64,000 bases of DNA from Prillingera fragicola (lineage: Eukaryota > Basidiomycota > Tremellomycetes > Trichosporonales > Trichosporonaceae): contig BEDY01000001.1 in the NCBI GenBank assembly GCA_002335605.1, positions 868,001 to 932,000 of the forward strand, written 5' to 3'. The notes below the pieces were generated by a model. The model searched no databases. It was not told the DNA's origin and saw only the letters and a list, made by a program, of their open reading frames with translations. The translations under genes and the position numbers were made by a program. This document shows, piece by piece, positions 9,375 through 21,139 of this stretch; positions within the stretch are counted from its first letter, which is position 1, and each line of letters begins with the position of its first letter.

Positions 9375-11059
9375 ATGCCAAGCACTGCGCCGCCCCCACC
9401 GAGGGGTATGCCTATCTGTGAGTCTTGCGGACTTTGCCTCTGTTCGGACTAGAGTGCTGACCATCTCCAGTGTCGGGTCCACCACCCATCGTCGAGTCAC
9501 CAGGTGAGTACGCGTCATCGCCGTCGGCCTCGGCCAGGTGTGGACAGCCCGATGCCAACGCCGTGTGCGCCCCTGTGCCCACCCCTTTCACCACCAAGTG
9601 GGATCATGGGGAGTTCTGTCTCGTTCAGGAGGAGCTATGGTGACTCTGATGAGCTGCACTGGCCTCATGCAGCATCGGACCTACTTCAACTCTGCTTGTG
9701 GATGTTTATTAATCAGCCCAGCATGCCGTCAGTGCGGCCGCGATTTTAACCCTCTGTGGCGTCGTGCAAAGTCTTGTTCACATTGTGGCTACTCGTACTG
9801 CCCGCCATGCTTGTCTGACGGTCAGGCGCTCATGCCAAGGAGGGTCAACGATCAGCAGCCGACGAGCATGTTCGACGAGATCCGTGATGCTTTCAGGGCG
9901 CCGCAGCAGTCGGCCAGTGGATATGATGTCGAGTCGGTATGTCTGCACTGCTTGGGAATGCTTCAAGGTCAGTTTGTAAGGCCGTAGCCGCTGTCTGTGT
10001 GCATGACGAGTTGAGTACTGACCGCCACAAAGTCACCGCCGCTCCCAATACGCTGCTACGGTCTCTCCCGCTGAAGCGTCTCAAGGAGTACCTCAAAGCG
10101 TACAACATTCCTATTACGAACATGAAAGAAAAGGAGGATCTGGTGCAGGCGGTCATCAAGGCGCGCAACCCTCGCACGGGCTGCCTAACTCCGGAACACG
10201 AGGCATTCTACCGCCGGCGCAGTGTTCCGCGACAGGGACAGATGCCAGACGCGACGGGCAATGCGAATGGAAACCAGCGGCGCCAGCCTTCTGGTGCAGG
10301 TGCTGGTGCCAACTATCGCCCACCTCCGCCGCCAAACTTTACCAATAACCCACGGCCGCCGAACGCGCGTCCACCACCTCCTCGCGCACAACCTCAAGCG
10401 CAGGGTCGTCCACCGCCCCCTCAGGCCGCCCGCCCCGCTGCTCGTCCGACACCGGCGCCAGCGCCAAAGCCTGTACCGAAGGCGCCCATCCCCACGCTCC
10501 GCAGTCTCGTCCCACTTCCCAAGTCGTACCTCAACGAACTCAGCATTGGCACTGTGCGTATCAACCACTGACTTGCTCACTTGTACTCACACCTCAGCTT
10601 AAAGCAATTCTCTATGACAACCACGTCCGCGTAGACTTTAAGCAAGTCCTCGAAAAGGCCGAGCTCGTCGGCCGCGTGTCAGAGCTGGTGGCAGACGAGC
10701 GCAAACGCATGGAACGCCAGCGTCTGGAGGAAGAACGTTTGGAACGCGCCGCAGCCGCAACTGCGGCTGGCGACACTGCTGCCGCCGAAGCCATCCCGAA
10801 ACCCAGCACGCCAGAGGGCATGGACGTCGACTCTGGTTCGGGCGGTGAGGGCTCTGGCGCCGAGCCCAAAGTACCACGCGTACCCACCGGCCCGCCGCCG
10901 GATGAGGACCGCGGCCTCTGCGTCGTGTGTCAGGACGAGGAGGCGACGCTCGCGGTCGTGGACTGCGGACACTTGTCGCTCTGTGCCCAGTGCTCAGAGT
11001 TTATCCTGGCTACGAGCAAGGAGTGTCCGCTGTGCAGGACTAGGATCGTTACTTCGTGA
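9375..11059 (+). CDS. RNF34/RFFL-like RING E3 ubiquitin ligase with FYVE-like and SAP-like domains
   Basis: Predicted E3 ubiquitin ligase of 475 aa. Exons 9375-9417, 9471-9503, 9599-9967, 10033-10553, 10598-11059; all phases agree. Residues about 65-147 form a FYVE-like zinc finger with CRQC, CSHC, CPPC and CLHC pairs. About 150-190 is a SAP-like helical block (LLRSLPLKRLKEYLKAYNI, KEKEDLVQAVIKARN). A long Pro-rich linker and a Glu/Arg coiled coil follow. The C-terminal RING (about 428-473) reads CVVCQDEEATLAVVDCGHLS, then CAQC and CPLC, a C3HC4 pattern. FYVE-like, SAP-like and RING in this order is the RNF34/RFFL arrangement known from animals. The FYVE-like finger lacks an obvious basic PI3P-binding patch, as in RFFL. 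A further short intron inside exon 3 (9639-9671) is possible. Confidence 0.85.
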
Positions 11060-11366
11060 GTACCTTGTGGGCTAGTACTGGGTGAGGCTGACAAGGGGCA
11101 GACAACGTCTGATTCGTATTTATCGTACCTAGAGCGCAAAGTCTAGATGTGCATGAACGCACCTTGGGGTGCTTGCCGGTTCTCGTGGGGATGGGGTGTG
11201 GGCGCTGTAAGGCCGCATGCATCGTGTTACAACACGTAGTGATACAGTATGGATATGAATAGTCGTTGCGATCGGCCGCGTGCGTGCGCGTGCATCGCGC
11301 TAATCGCCTTGGTAGTGGCTGAGCACATGGAGCGGCACAGCCCAGTTGTGGAACCAAGATCGCCGC
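11060..11366. other. Convergent 3' intergenic region
   Basis: The 3' flanks of the RING E3 gene and the minus-strand gene ending at 11367; nothing else is seen. Confidence 0.6.
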
Positions 11367-12820
11367 CTACCACGGCCTGCTACGCATAGCAATCTCGGTA
11401 GGACTCTGCACGAATCCACTAGCAGTCTTATCGGGCTCAAACCACAGCGCAGACCCCTGCATCGCATCGCCCCCGACCCTCGTGCGCCGGGTGGGCGAGC
11501 CCGCCCCACCCGGACTGGTCGGCATGGAGGGATACTCCATGCTGTGGCCCGGTGAGACGGCGCTGTTGGGTCCATGCCCCGCGACACCCGGGTGGGCTAT
11601 GGCTATGCGGGGCGCGCGCGGCTCGGCCGTCGGGGTCGGCAGGGAGGGGTCGCGGGTGCTGCGCCGCGAGTCGGGAAAGTTTAGTGCTGGCGTGCCCAAC
11701 GCGTGGTATGTCTTTAGCGAGTTGGAGAGGTCGGAGAGCTAGCTGTCAGCGATGGATGACGGGGAGGGTTTACCTTTGCCATTATGCTTTCGACACCGGC
11801 TGCCCGCTTGGCGAGCTCGGCGTCGCTCTCGCTCGCTGCTGCTGCTGCTTGGGCCGACGTCTTGTCGCCCATACCGAGCGCGGCGGCGTCGCCTATTCCT
11901 TCTAGGCCGAGGTGGTCGCGCCCAATTTCGTCCTGTATAGCGAGAACAGCTTCGATCTGGGCCGAGAGCGCGCGCAGAACACGCCCGCCGCCCGGGTCCA
12001 GCGGGCCGTCGAGGAGGTCGCCGACCGGCCGCTCCTCGAGCTCGGGCGTGGGGTTGTCCGAGTTTGAGCGCGAGATCTGCGGCGGGGCGAGGGCTGGGCC
12101 TAGTGGTCCAGCTGAGGCGCTGCGGGCCGGGTGCTGTGGGCGGGCTAGGAGCTTGTTGACAATCTCATCGTGGGCTGACTTGGGTGCGGGCGAGTGGATG
12201 GTCGTTGTTGTGGGCTTGGCTGGATTTGAGCCGAGGAGGGGCGAGAAGGAGACCGAGGGGGAGGAGTCGAGCAGCGGCGCGTGGCTGCTGCCTGGAGAGG
12301 GGTCCTGGAGTCGCGGCGTGCCCGCTGTTGCTGGGCTCGGCATCGGTGGTGGGTGGTGTGGTGTCGAGAGGGACAGTCGGCGTGCGGCATGTTTCAACCA
12401 TGTGGTCGGGCCAGTGGTGCCGGGCCCCGCTGGTGCCTTTAGCTCGGAGGCGAGGGTGGCGGATAATGGTGGTCGGTGGGGTGATTTTGAGCTCCGGCGA
12501 TGTGGTTCAAACCATGCTCGCCAGGTGGGGGGTGTATGAGAGGGCGGCTGTGGGGGAGGAAAGGGATTTGAGTGAGACGTGTGCGTGGTCATGGGCGAGG
12601 AAGGAGTGTCGGAGCTGGAGGTGGCAAAGACTGACAGACCCAGGGTGGAATCCCGACCCACGGTCAAAACATCTGCGCTTGCCAGTGTGCTCGAGGAGGA
12701 ATCGATGTCAGAATCGAAATGGTGGTGCAGGGGTTGATGTTGTGGAAGAGAAGATAATGAAGTGAATGGGCTGGCAGGAGATGGGGGTGACGAGGAATGA
12801 GAGTGAGAGGGTGACGACAT
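11367..12820 (-). CDS. Hypothetical Ser/Pro-rich protein with C-terminal coiled coil
   Basis: Model of 472 aa: exon 1 11774-12820, exon 2 11367-11738, joined in phase 0 across a 35-nt intron (GTAAAC...CTAG). The first 250 residues are low-complexity Ser/Pro/His with basic RRLSLS and RRSSKS sites that look like phosphorylation targets. A more ordered segment follows: DEIVNKLLARP, LRALSAQIEAVLAIQDEIGR, then SESDAELAKRAAGVESIMAK running across the intron into LSDLSNSLKTYHALG, a likely coiled coil. The C-terminus is disordered and ends EIAMRSRPW. I do not recognise the family. Spliced reading is favoured over read-through because the coiled coil continues after the junction. Confidence 0.65.
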
Positions 12821-14519
12821 GGGCGACGTATAGGTTTGTCATGCTATGTAATGGGGAGGGAGAGGAAGGCAAGAGAGAGACGAGATGGGTTTGTGGGGCA
12901 CAGGAAGACATAATGGTGAGAGTGTTCTATGCAGCAGTAGCTTTTACGGTCACGGGGCTGCGTCGACGCACAGACGTGAACACGAGTACCCCGACGCGCC
13001 CGACGCTCCCTCCAAAGCTCCAGCCGAGCCCGTGGGTGGAACGACGCACCGAGCACCCAAGTTCGCACAGACTTTGCGTTGTCATGCATCCTCCTGCCTT
13101 CTCCAACGTCAGCACAGGTCTTGCCAAGGTAGATCTCCTCCTCCGCCACTGTGTCTGTGCGGACACCGACCGACCATACGGCTTTACGCACAGACCACGC
13201 CGCCACCCACCACGGCACTGCCACACGAGGATGTAGTCTGAAGGAGTTGAGAGCTGGTCATCTGGGGAAAATATATCTGCAAGTCCACTTGTGTTGAAGT
13301 GTCCTCGCCCGTGGCAGCTATTTGCGGGATGGGTTGTCCCATAGTTGCGCAGATGCAGGAGAGATCACGCGCGCTGCAGGAATCTGGTGAACACTGTGTA
13401 CAACCGTGCGCCAAAGGCTATGGCCGGCCAAAGTAGTAAGTAGTACATACATAGGAGGTGAGTTCGACGATCAACGACTCGACTCAAAAACCCACCCGTG
13501 AAGCGTTCGGTCAGATTGTGTGTACAGTAGTCACGCACGCAGACGGTGGCGGTGTGGCCACGGCAACGCAGTGTACAGTGTTGAGGCATTTGAAGTTCAC
13601 TAGTACGTGAGACTTGGACGCGTACGCTTCCTGTTAGTTAATGGCAATGTACTCTTGTGGCCTGGTTTCCGGTGGAAGGGCCAGAAGGGGAACTGTGCTG
13701 GGGCACGATATTGTGGCGAGTGGTGTGGCACAAGTGGCGGCATGCTTTTCCTGGCATCCTTTGTGGTGTCGAAGGCGCTTGCACAAACTCCAAAGATGGC
13801 AATTTGTCCTTGTCCTTCATGCAGTTGAATGCTAACTCAATTCTGTTGACTGCCTTCACTGAGTCATCAGTTGTTGATCTGCCTGGGAGACACGCTGTAC
13901 ATAAATGGCAACGTTTGTTGTGATTGTCGGTTGTTGAATGCACAATGGTACAATGGTGAACGTCGGTGACAGAGGACTGCCCGGGTGGCTCCAAAAGCGT
14001 TACCGTCGCGTACCGTCGCTATCGTACCCAAATGCAGCCTAGTGTGTGTGGCTGTCCCTCATCTGTGCGCCCTGCACACAGGATTCGCGTAGTGGCGCAG
14101 TGTGTCCTCGGGTCCTGCGCCCGCGCAGCGTGGTGATGAGGGCGAAGCATGACACACAAGTCTTCCCCTCTCCCCTTGGCCCCGCTGGACAACCCGTCGT
14201 TGGCACTTGAGAGGTTGTTGAAGTCATTCATCTTGACCACCATCCGATTGGCATCTGAAGGCATTTTTATACACGTTAAATACCTGGGGCTGCACTGACA
14301 CGATCTAATGTCTTCACCATTCTCACCTGCTCCAAACACCTACCGGCGCAACACTAAACACCCCTCACATTCACACTACCCACCCACCGCGCCCTCATTC
14401 CTGCTTGATTGGGTCCAGGCCCAGGACAAACACCTTGGCTCACATTCAACTGCAAGACTCGACAGTTCAGTGGTCGTCAACCACAGTAGCCCTCCAGTCT
14501 CTTCCTCGCACCACTAGCC
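12821..14519. other. 1.7-kb divergent intergenic region upstream of the Clp1-like gene
   Basis: No supported gene. This is large for this window. It must hold the promoters of the minus-strand gene at 12820 and of the gene at 14520; a long upstream region fits a regulated developmental gene. Short open frames in it have no domain or splice support. Confidence 0.55.
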
Positions 14520-15968
14520 ATGCTGGACCGCCTCTCCTCCAACAAGGAGAACTCGCCTCTCCCAGGTGCCACTCGCGGGTCAAAGATCACGCCCCTCGGT
14601 CTCGGTCACGCCTCTCAGTCCCGCTCTCGCATCCCTCGTCCCATAAAGACAAGCAACACTTCCCTCGCCATCAACCGCGCAAAGCGCTCGGCTTCTGGCG
14701 TCAAGGCGCAACCCACTACCAAAAGGCCAAAGAATCGCAGCCAGCCTGTACCCGCAGTCGCCGCCGCTCCTGCTCGCGCCACTCGCCAGTCACCCTCCCC
14801 GGCGCCCTCCTCTCGCACTCGAAACCCCTTCACGGGTCCCCTCGGCGACGCCATCCTGGCAGCGGCGGTGATCAAGGAGGAGCCGGCCGATGAGGAGATG
14901 ACCGCCACCTCCCCGCCACCCACCACAACAGCATCAGGCCTTATGGGCCCTCACATTGCGTATGTCAACCCGGCTGCACGCATCTCTGTACGCGTACCCA
15001 CCACACTTGCTCGTCCCGATGTGCCTCCCACCAGCAGCCTCAAGCTCAACGGCGAGCTCGTCCCGCCCCAGTTTGCGCTTGACAAGATCCAGCCCGCGCT
15101 CGGCAACCTCCTCATGGTCGCCTCGCACTACCACCCTTACGGCTCTGTACCCTCCCCGGCTGAGGGCCACCCCACTGGTCTTCCACACACTTTTGCCTTT
15201 GGCGTCCCCCTCATCGTCCGTGGTGATGACCACGACAACTCGCGCGCAAAGGCTTTCGGCCCGTTCAACCCCGACCTCTGCCTCGCCCTCCGCCGCGCCG
15301 GCACCAAGGAGCCATTCCGCCTCGTCCCTGTTCATCAGGTTGTCTACTCGTCCAACTGCGCGCTGCTCCCCTCTGTCGACGAGGTTGAGATGCACACAAA
15401 GTTTATAACGGGTGCAGAGAGCGTCAAGGTCGAGCCCACTATCACGGAGGAGATTCTCAACGACGACAACGAGCTCGACTACCCTCCGAACCGTTCGTCA
15501 GTCTCAGAGCTCAAAAACGACACCGAGGTTGAAGACGAGTTTGAGGACGCAAAGTCCTTTGTCTCCACCGCCTCCTCGTCCTCGGCCGTCTCAGACGTCA
15601 TCCACCCCGACACAGGCAGCTACCTCCACCTCCCCGTGCTCGCCATTGAGATCCCCGACCCAGACGTCTTCGACTACATCCACCTGCGCCTGTACACTCC
15701 CGAGCGCAAGTGGCAGCCCTCCCTCCTCGGCCTCACTGCCGAGCAGGCACCCTCCCCCGCTGCAGCGTTTGCGCGGCTCGCGGCCCTCGAGCCGCAGCTG
15801 GTGGAGAGGCGGATGAAGCTCGTCTTTGACGTGTGGCGCAACATGTGTGCGCTGGGTATTGCCGACGACGCGATGTGGAGTGAGCTCAACAGTGCTTGGG
15901 GCGTGTTGCTGGCGACACTCTCTTTGCATGCTTGTGCTGGGTCGGCGGGCATCAACTGGGCTGCCTAG
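14520..15968 (+). CDS. Probable Clp1-like (clampless) sexual-development protein
   Basis: Single-exon gene, 482 aa. The N-terminus is basic and disordered and carries a KEN motif (SSNKENSPL), a possible APC/C degron, plus a KRPKN basic cluster. The ordered part includes NPFTGPLGDAILAAAVIKEE, PQFALDKIQPALGNLLMVAS, FRLVPVHQVVYSSNCALLPS and, after an acidic loop, YLHLPVLAIEIPDPDVFDYI with HLRLYTPERKW. The PVHxxVxxxxCAxLP segment and the LPVLAIEIPDxxxFxxIHxxLYT segment resemble basidiomycete Clp1, which acts downstream of the mating-type homeodomain factors in clamp and dikaryon development. I recognise this by pattern only, so the name is tentative. The gene being intronless among intron-rich neighbours is notable. 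Confidence 0.55.
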   Translation: MLDRLSSNKENSPLPGATRGSKITPLGLGHASQSRSRIPRPIKTSNTSLAINRAKRSASGVKAQPTTKRPKNRSQPVPAVAAAPARATRQSPSPAPSSRTRNPFTGPLGDAILAAAVIKEEPADEEMTATSPPPTTTASGLMGPHIAYVNPAARISVRVPTTLARPDVPPTSSLKLNGELVPPQFALDKIQPALGNLLMVASHYHPYGSVPSPAEGHPTGLPHTFAFGVPLIVRGDDHDNSRAKAFGPFNPDLCLALRRAGTKEPFRLVPVHQVVYSSNCALLPSVDEVEMHTKFITGAESVKVEPTITEEILNDDNELDYPPNRSSVSELKNDTEVEDEFEDAKSFVSTASSSSAVSDVIHPDTGSYLHLPVLAIEIPDPDVFDYIHLRLYTPERKWQPSLLGLTAEQAPSPAAAFARLAALEPQLVERRMKLVFDVWRNMCALGIADDAMWSELNSAWGVLLATLSLHACAGSAGINWAA

Positions 15969-16411
15969 GCTGTCACACTTAAAATTGTAGATTTATTGTA
16001 CAATTATTATTCGGCTTCGGCTGCTATGAATCAATCTCTGCGTTCAGCAATTGCCCAGCAATTTACACGAGATCAACTGGGTCTACGAGGGTTGTATTAC
16101 CTCCTACAGTCCAGCTCATAGGTAGCAGGCCATAGCAGGCCATGCATCCGCTCTATCTGTTCTCTGAAGACAGAACCCACCTGCGGCGACTTGCCGAGTG
16201 CCACAATAACCCGGCTGAGTCAGAAAATACCTCCGCTCAGCGGCCTCCACCGGTATTTTGCGGCATTCACGCCCACCGATGATGACAGATCACGGCAATA
16301 CCCGTTAATGGTACATCATCTCTCTCTCGCTTCTTGTGAGTTCCCACTTGCACTTCTGCTGTTCTAATGCTCTCTGCTCTTCGTCGTTCGCCGTCTCTTC
16401 TCTCACGCAGC
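15969..16411. other. Intergenic region
   Basis: 3' flank of the Clp1-like gene and promoter of the quinone oxidoreductase. No gene seen. A pyrimidine-rich stretch lies just before the start codon at 16412. Confidence 0.6.
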
Positions 16412-17778
16412 ATGTCGACTATTCCCAAGACCCAAAAGGCTATTCTCGTGCGTACTTGCTGTGGTGCGAGCTGCCCATGCTGCTCGTGCCAGTTGCAGCT
16501 GCTGTTCCCAAGCGCACCTTCCTGAGGATATTGCAGGGAGCTCACCCCTACAGGTCGAGAAGACGGGTGGCCCCGAGGTGAACGTCCTCCGTGACGTCCC
16601 CGTGCCTACCCCCAAGGACAACGAGGTGCTCATCAAGATTGAGTGGACTGGCGCCAACTTTATCGACAACTGTACGTGGGCATGACCATCTGGGGCGGAC
16701 GGCGTGGAGTAGAACTGACAAGCAGACCGCCGCAGCGGCCTCTACACTGTCGACCTCCCTTTCACCCAGGGCCAGGACGTCGTCGGCACCATCGTGCACC
16801 TCCCCTCGACCGACGTCATGTCCCCCGCGACCGCCCTGCCCGCGCTCAAGCTCGGCCAGCGCGTCTGGTCGCCTACCGGCTCGTCGTTCGCAGAGTACGC
16901 CGTCGCGCCTTGGTGGAAGGTTGCGCCGCTTCCTGAGAGTGTCGAGCCAAAGGACGGCGTTAGCATGTGCACTGTCGCGCTCACCGCCATGTCGCTCGTC
17001 AAGTTCTCGTACGAGGTCAAGAAGGGCGACTACATCCTTGTTCGCGCTGCTGCCGGTGGTGTTGGCCTTGTTCTTACCCAGGTGAGTTTCGTTTGGCGCC
17101 GCGTTGTCGTGTTGTCGGGTGGGGTGGCCCAATGTTGTTCGTGGAGTGACTACCCGACCTGGCATGCCCCGCACTGGCTCGGCGGACAACGACGAGCAGG
17201 CGACTGACACTTCAGCTCGGCAAGTACCTCGGCGCTCATGTCATTGCCACAACCTCTACGCAGGCCAAGGCGGACCTTGCCAAGGCGAACGGCGCCGAGG
17301 CCGTCCTCCTCACCTCCAACTCGTCCGAGGACAACGTCAAGGAGATCCTCCGCCTCTCCGAGGGCAAGGGCGTCCACGCCGTCTACGACGGTGTCGGTGC
17401 CGACACCTGGGAGGAGAACTTCAAGGTCGTGCGCACCAACGCCACCATTGTCACTTTTGGCAACGCTTCCGGCCCAGTTCCCCCCTTCTCGCCTCTCAAG
17501 CTCTCGCCCAAGTGCCTCAAGGTCACCCGTCCCACCCTCTTCCCCTTTATCGCCACCCCCGAGGGCTTTGCCGACCTCGCCAAGGCTCTCACCGATATCG
17601 TCGAGAAGGGTGTCCTCAAGGTGAGCTTCCCTGGCCCTGCAGTTGGCTGACAGTCTAGTTTGCCGTGCACAAGGTCTACCCCTTCACGGAGGACGGGGTC
17701 CGCCAGACCCAGATTGACATTACGAGCCGCGGCACCACGGGCAAGCTCCTTGTCCAGGTCTCGGAGCCTGAGAAGTAG
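16412..17778 (+). CDS. NADPH:quinone oxidoreductase, zeta-crystallin type
   Basis: Medium-chain dehydrogenase/reductase without catalytic zinc, expected to reduce quinones with NADPH (family of yeast Zta1 and bacterial QorA). Model of 344 aa: exons 16412-16447, 16554-16671, 16726-17081, 17216-17620, 17659-17778. Motifs: GGPEVNVLRDVPVPTPKDNE at the start; GANFIDNYRRSGLY, the classic substrate-side motif; LPFTQGQDVVGTI; the nucleotide-binding VRAAAGGVGLVLTQLGKYLG (split by an intron); GANGAEAV-type region; VYDGVGADTWEENF; and FPFIATPEGF near the end. Length is typical. The first intron (106 nt) follows only 12 codons. It converges with the DUF2828 gene, about 190 bp away. Confidence 0.92.
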
Positions 17779-17970
17779 GACAATGGCGTGTAGCTCGCGC
17801 GCTGAGCTCTGCAGGTCAGCGGCGAAGAGCTCATTGTAACTGGGGATGAAGCAGTAAAGTCAAACAAACATTTTGTGAACATTACACTGATATAATGGCG
17901 TCGCGGCCTTCTGTAATAGTAGAACTAATGAACCAAAAACAACTACAACTCCTTCTTCTATCTCTACCTT

Positions 17971-20587
17971 CTAGTCAACAATTACAACACCGTCGAACGG
18001 CTTGGCACCCACAATGGCCAAAAGGTGCTCCAATGGGTCCTTGCCCTTCTCCATCTTCTCCTCTTCCTCTCCCTTCTCCGTCGTCTCGGTAAGAGTCTTG
18101 GCGTCGTCAAGGTCATCCAGCACCTCCCAGTCATCATCGTCGTCCACCTCCGCCGCCTTCTCCACCTCCGCCGCCTTCTCCCCCTCACCGGCAGCCGGCT
18201 CGCCGAGCGCCTTGATGAAATACTTCATCAACGCCCCCGAGAAGCCCGAGCAGAGCGCGACACCAGGCGTGTCGGCCCGCACGGGCTTGGCGCTCCCAGC
18301 CTGGAGGTTCCAGTAGACCATCTCGGGCATGGCGTACCCCTTCTCCTCAAACATCTTGACCACAGCCTCGTGCTCGGTCTCGCCGAACCTGCCGCGGCGC
18401 ATGGACTGGTCAAACTGCATGTCTGAAAAGACAAAGACCGTCTTGACCATGTCAGCGGCCGGGAGCTTGTTCTTGACTGCCGTGTCGAGAATGGCCTTGA
18501 ACACGGCGTTGTAGTCGGTGTTCATGCCCCAGTCGGCGTGGGAGAGCTGGCGCGCGCGCTCGGCCAGCGCCAGGCCGGGGCGCATGGTCACGACCTTGGG
18601 CCTGGCATGAAAGGTGATAAACGAACCGTTCCAGGGGGGACGGGCCAGCTCGGTGAGCAGCAGCGTCAGGGCAATGCAGGGCCAGATGGCAGCAGGCTGC
18701 TCGGTAGCCTTGAAGCTGGATCGCAGAGAACCCATTGACCCAGATACGTCGGCTACCGCGATGCAGTTGGCGAGCTCCTTGTCGGAGCTAGAGCGGATCG
18801 AGTCCACCAGCGTCTCCCACTGCATACCGGCTACGCGCGACTTGACCATCGACGACACGTTGAGCACGTCCTGGAGCAAGACGTGCGGCAACATTGACGC
18901 GCCAGAAATGCTCGCCTTGCCCTGTGAGACCTTGTCCAGGTACTTGCCAAATCCCGCTGGGTCGTGCTCGAAAAAGTGTTCCTGGTGGCGAGCCATTGCA
19001 CGCGCCGGCACCATTGGATACTCGATCTTCCACGGCCCGTGCACCATCTTGACTTCGGGAACATTGAGAGTGGCGCGCAGTGGGGTGAGGACCTCGCGCT
19101 GCAGGCGCCGCCTAGCATCCTTGGTTGAGTCCTCGGGGAAGAGCTTGTAGGCAAGTGCGGTGGCGAGTAACAGCTGCCTGTCGGCACTCTTGCCTGGGGT
19201 CGGGGCCCACTTGCCAGCGTATGACATGCCAAAGTGGTGAGGGGAAGTGTTCGGCGCGCCGTAACCGTCGGCCATGCGGTCTTCCTTTGGACGAGCGCAG
19301 TACCGGTTGTGGTCGGCCAGACGCTCGAGATCTTCCTTGATGAACTTGACAAAAATGTCCACTACCGTCACATAAAGCGCCTGGAAGCCGTTGTCAACCA
19401 AGGTCTTCTGCAGGCGGTCCATCAGCAGCTCCTTGCGCATCTGCTCTGCTCTGTCAGTGTCTCGTTTTTACTCAGTACTCACTGGTTCCACAGAGTGCCA
19501 GCTTCATTGAAAAGGAAGGCTCTCCCACCTTGCGCTCCACATCAATCTTTGCATTGGCGAGTGCAAACTGCTTCTTCGAAGCGTCCATCTTCTCCTTGGC
19601 AGACATCTTGGGCATGAAAGCGCGACCAACCTTGGCAAATGGACGAGCGTCACGCGGGCAGTCGGGGTTGTCCTTACGAACAAGACGGTCCTCCATGAAC
19701 ATGGACGCAGCAAAGGCAGGAGCCAAAGCCTCGTCAATGGCGTTCAGAGGTCCCATGTAACTGGTGGTGAGCTGACCGTTGATGGCAAGCACCAGGATAT
19801 CGATCAAGCTGCAGAGTCAGGGGAGGACGCATCAAAGGACTTACTCGTCAAAGCTGCCGTGAGGGCGAGGGGGATACTCTGGCTCAATCTTGTTCTCCAC
19901 GACTCCATCATCGTCGAGGGTCATGACGCCGACGTTCTCGGCCAACTCCTTCTCAGCCCTCGCATCGTTGCGCTTCTTCGACCGCTTACGCTCGCAGGTC
20001 GGCTCAACGAGGAGGTGAAGGCTACACGATTAGCAATGCATGCCCAATATTGAGTACTCACTTTGCCAAAAAGGTACGGGGGTGGTTCTCCCACAGCCAA
20101 GCAGCACAGCGGAAGAAACCCTTCTTGTACCCCTTGCCCTCGTGAATAGAACGCGCCTGGAAAATAATCTTGAGGGTGCTGGTGGATGTCAGATGAGCAC
20201 ACATGCACAAGAGCAAACTCACACGACAGGGTCCTCCGTCCATGCCTTGTCCAGAGCGTCAAAGAGCTTGTCCACCTCCATACCGGGCATAAGGTCGTAG
20301 AACAAGTCGACGACTGCAGAGTCGGTCGAGCTGTGGGCATGGGCGTTGTTGGCTGTGCGTGCGTCCGGCATCTTCTTCATTGCCTTGAGCAAAGGAGGCA
20401 AAGGGGTCTCCTTTGATGGCTTGGGTGACAGCTTGCCCTTAGCCGGGTGGGCACTCTCCTCCTTTGGGGCGAGGAGGGAGTCGACTGCCTCGTCAATGTT
20501 CTGGTCCAGCACTGCCAGAAAGGAAGCAGGTAGACTATAGGACTCTGGCTTGGTTGCCGCTGAAGCGGCCGTAGTAGTAGTAGTCAT
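17971..20587 (-). CDS. DUF2828 / von Willebrand A-type domain protein
   Basis: Model of 820 aa from five exons: 20223-20587, 20062-20178, 19845-20021, 19483-19808, 17971-19448. The Thr-rich start (MTTTTTAAS) leads into a helical region with an internal QNIDEAVDSLL; KIIFQARSIHEGKGYKKGF and RCAAWLWENHPRTFL are DUF2828 hallmarks, as are TSYMGPLNAIDEALA and NRYCARPKEDRMADG. Around residue 563, DVSGSMGS is an intact MIDAS (DxSxS) metal site of a VWA fold, and VFSDMQFDQSM follows. The acidic C-terminus (VDDDDDWEVLDDLDDAK) is disordered. The family is widespread in fungi, plants and some phages and has no settled function. The last acceptor could be shifted by two or three bases around 19448; the one chosen keeps MRKELL in frame. 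Confidence 0.88.
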
Positions 20588-21139
20588 GGTAACGGGCCAA
20601 GAATGCAAGTGCAAGTGGAATGAAATGCCAATAGTCTAGGCTGCAGCAGTCGTCTTATATGCAGTGGCGGGGACGAGAGGGAGTGCGAAAGGTCGAGCCG
20701 TTTCAGAGTTGGGTGGCAATGCGTCGCCAATGCCGCACCTAGTCACCAAGCTTTCTACTGGTTTGTTATGCTTGTTTCCAGCGCAATCAACCAAATTGCC
20801 TCTGAATGTTGCCAATGCCACAGCTGAACCTTTCGAAATGAATGAATGAATGACGACTCGAGTCAGAACAAGAAGAAAAGTTCAACTCTCCCTGCGACAC
20901 CGCAGCCAGCATCGCCAACCGTGCTCACATCTGCATCGACACCGCGGCAGGCAAGTGAGTCAGGCACCGGCACTGACATGGAGTCCCCGCAGTCTGCCAC
21001 GTGAGCCCGGATCCGCATCCGCCACCCGGGATCAAATCCCAAAAATTCAGAACAGTGGCCAAGGATGAGAGAGATGTTGAACAGTGCAGAACTGACGACA
21101 ACGACGACACATCCATCCCTCACACGACACCTAGCAAAC
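20588..21139. promoter_or_regulatory. Divergent promoter region, DUF2828 / RPF2
   Basis: No gene seen. Near the RPF2 side an AAAAATTC element (21041-21048) is followed by GATGAG (21064-21069), resembling the RRPE and PAC elements that control yeast ribosome-biogenesis genes, about 70-100 bp before the start codon. Confidence 0.4.

Noticed and set aside
21025..21045. tRNA B-box-like sequence (GGGATCAAATCCC)
   Set aside because: No A box at the right distance and no cloverleaf; it is more likely part of the RPF2 promoter.
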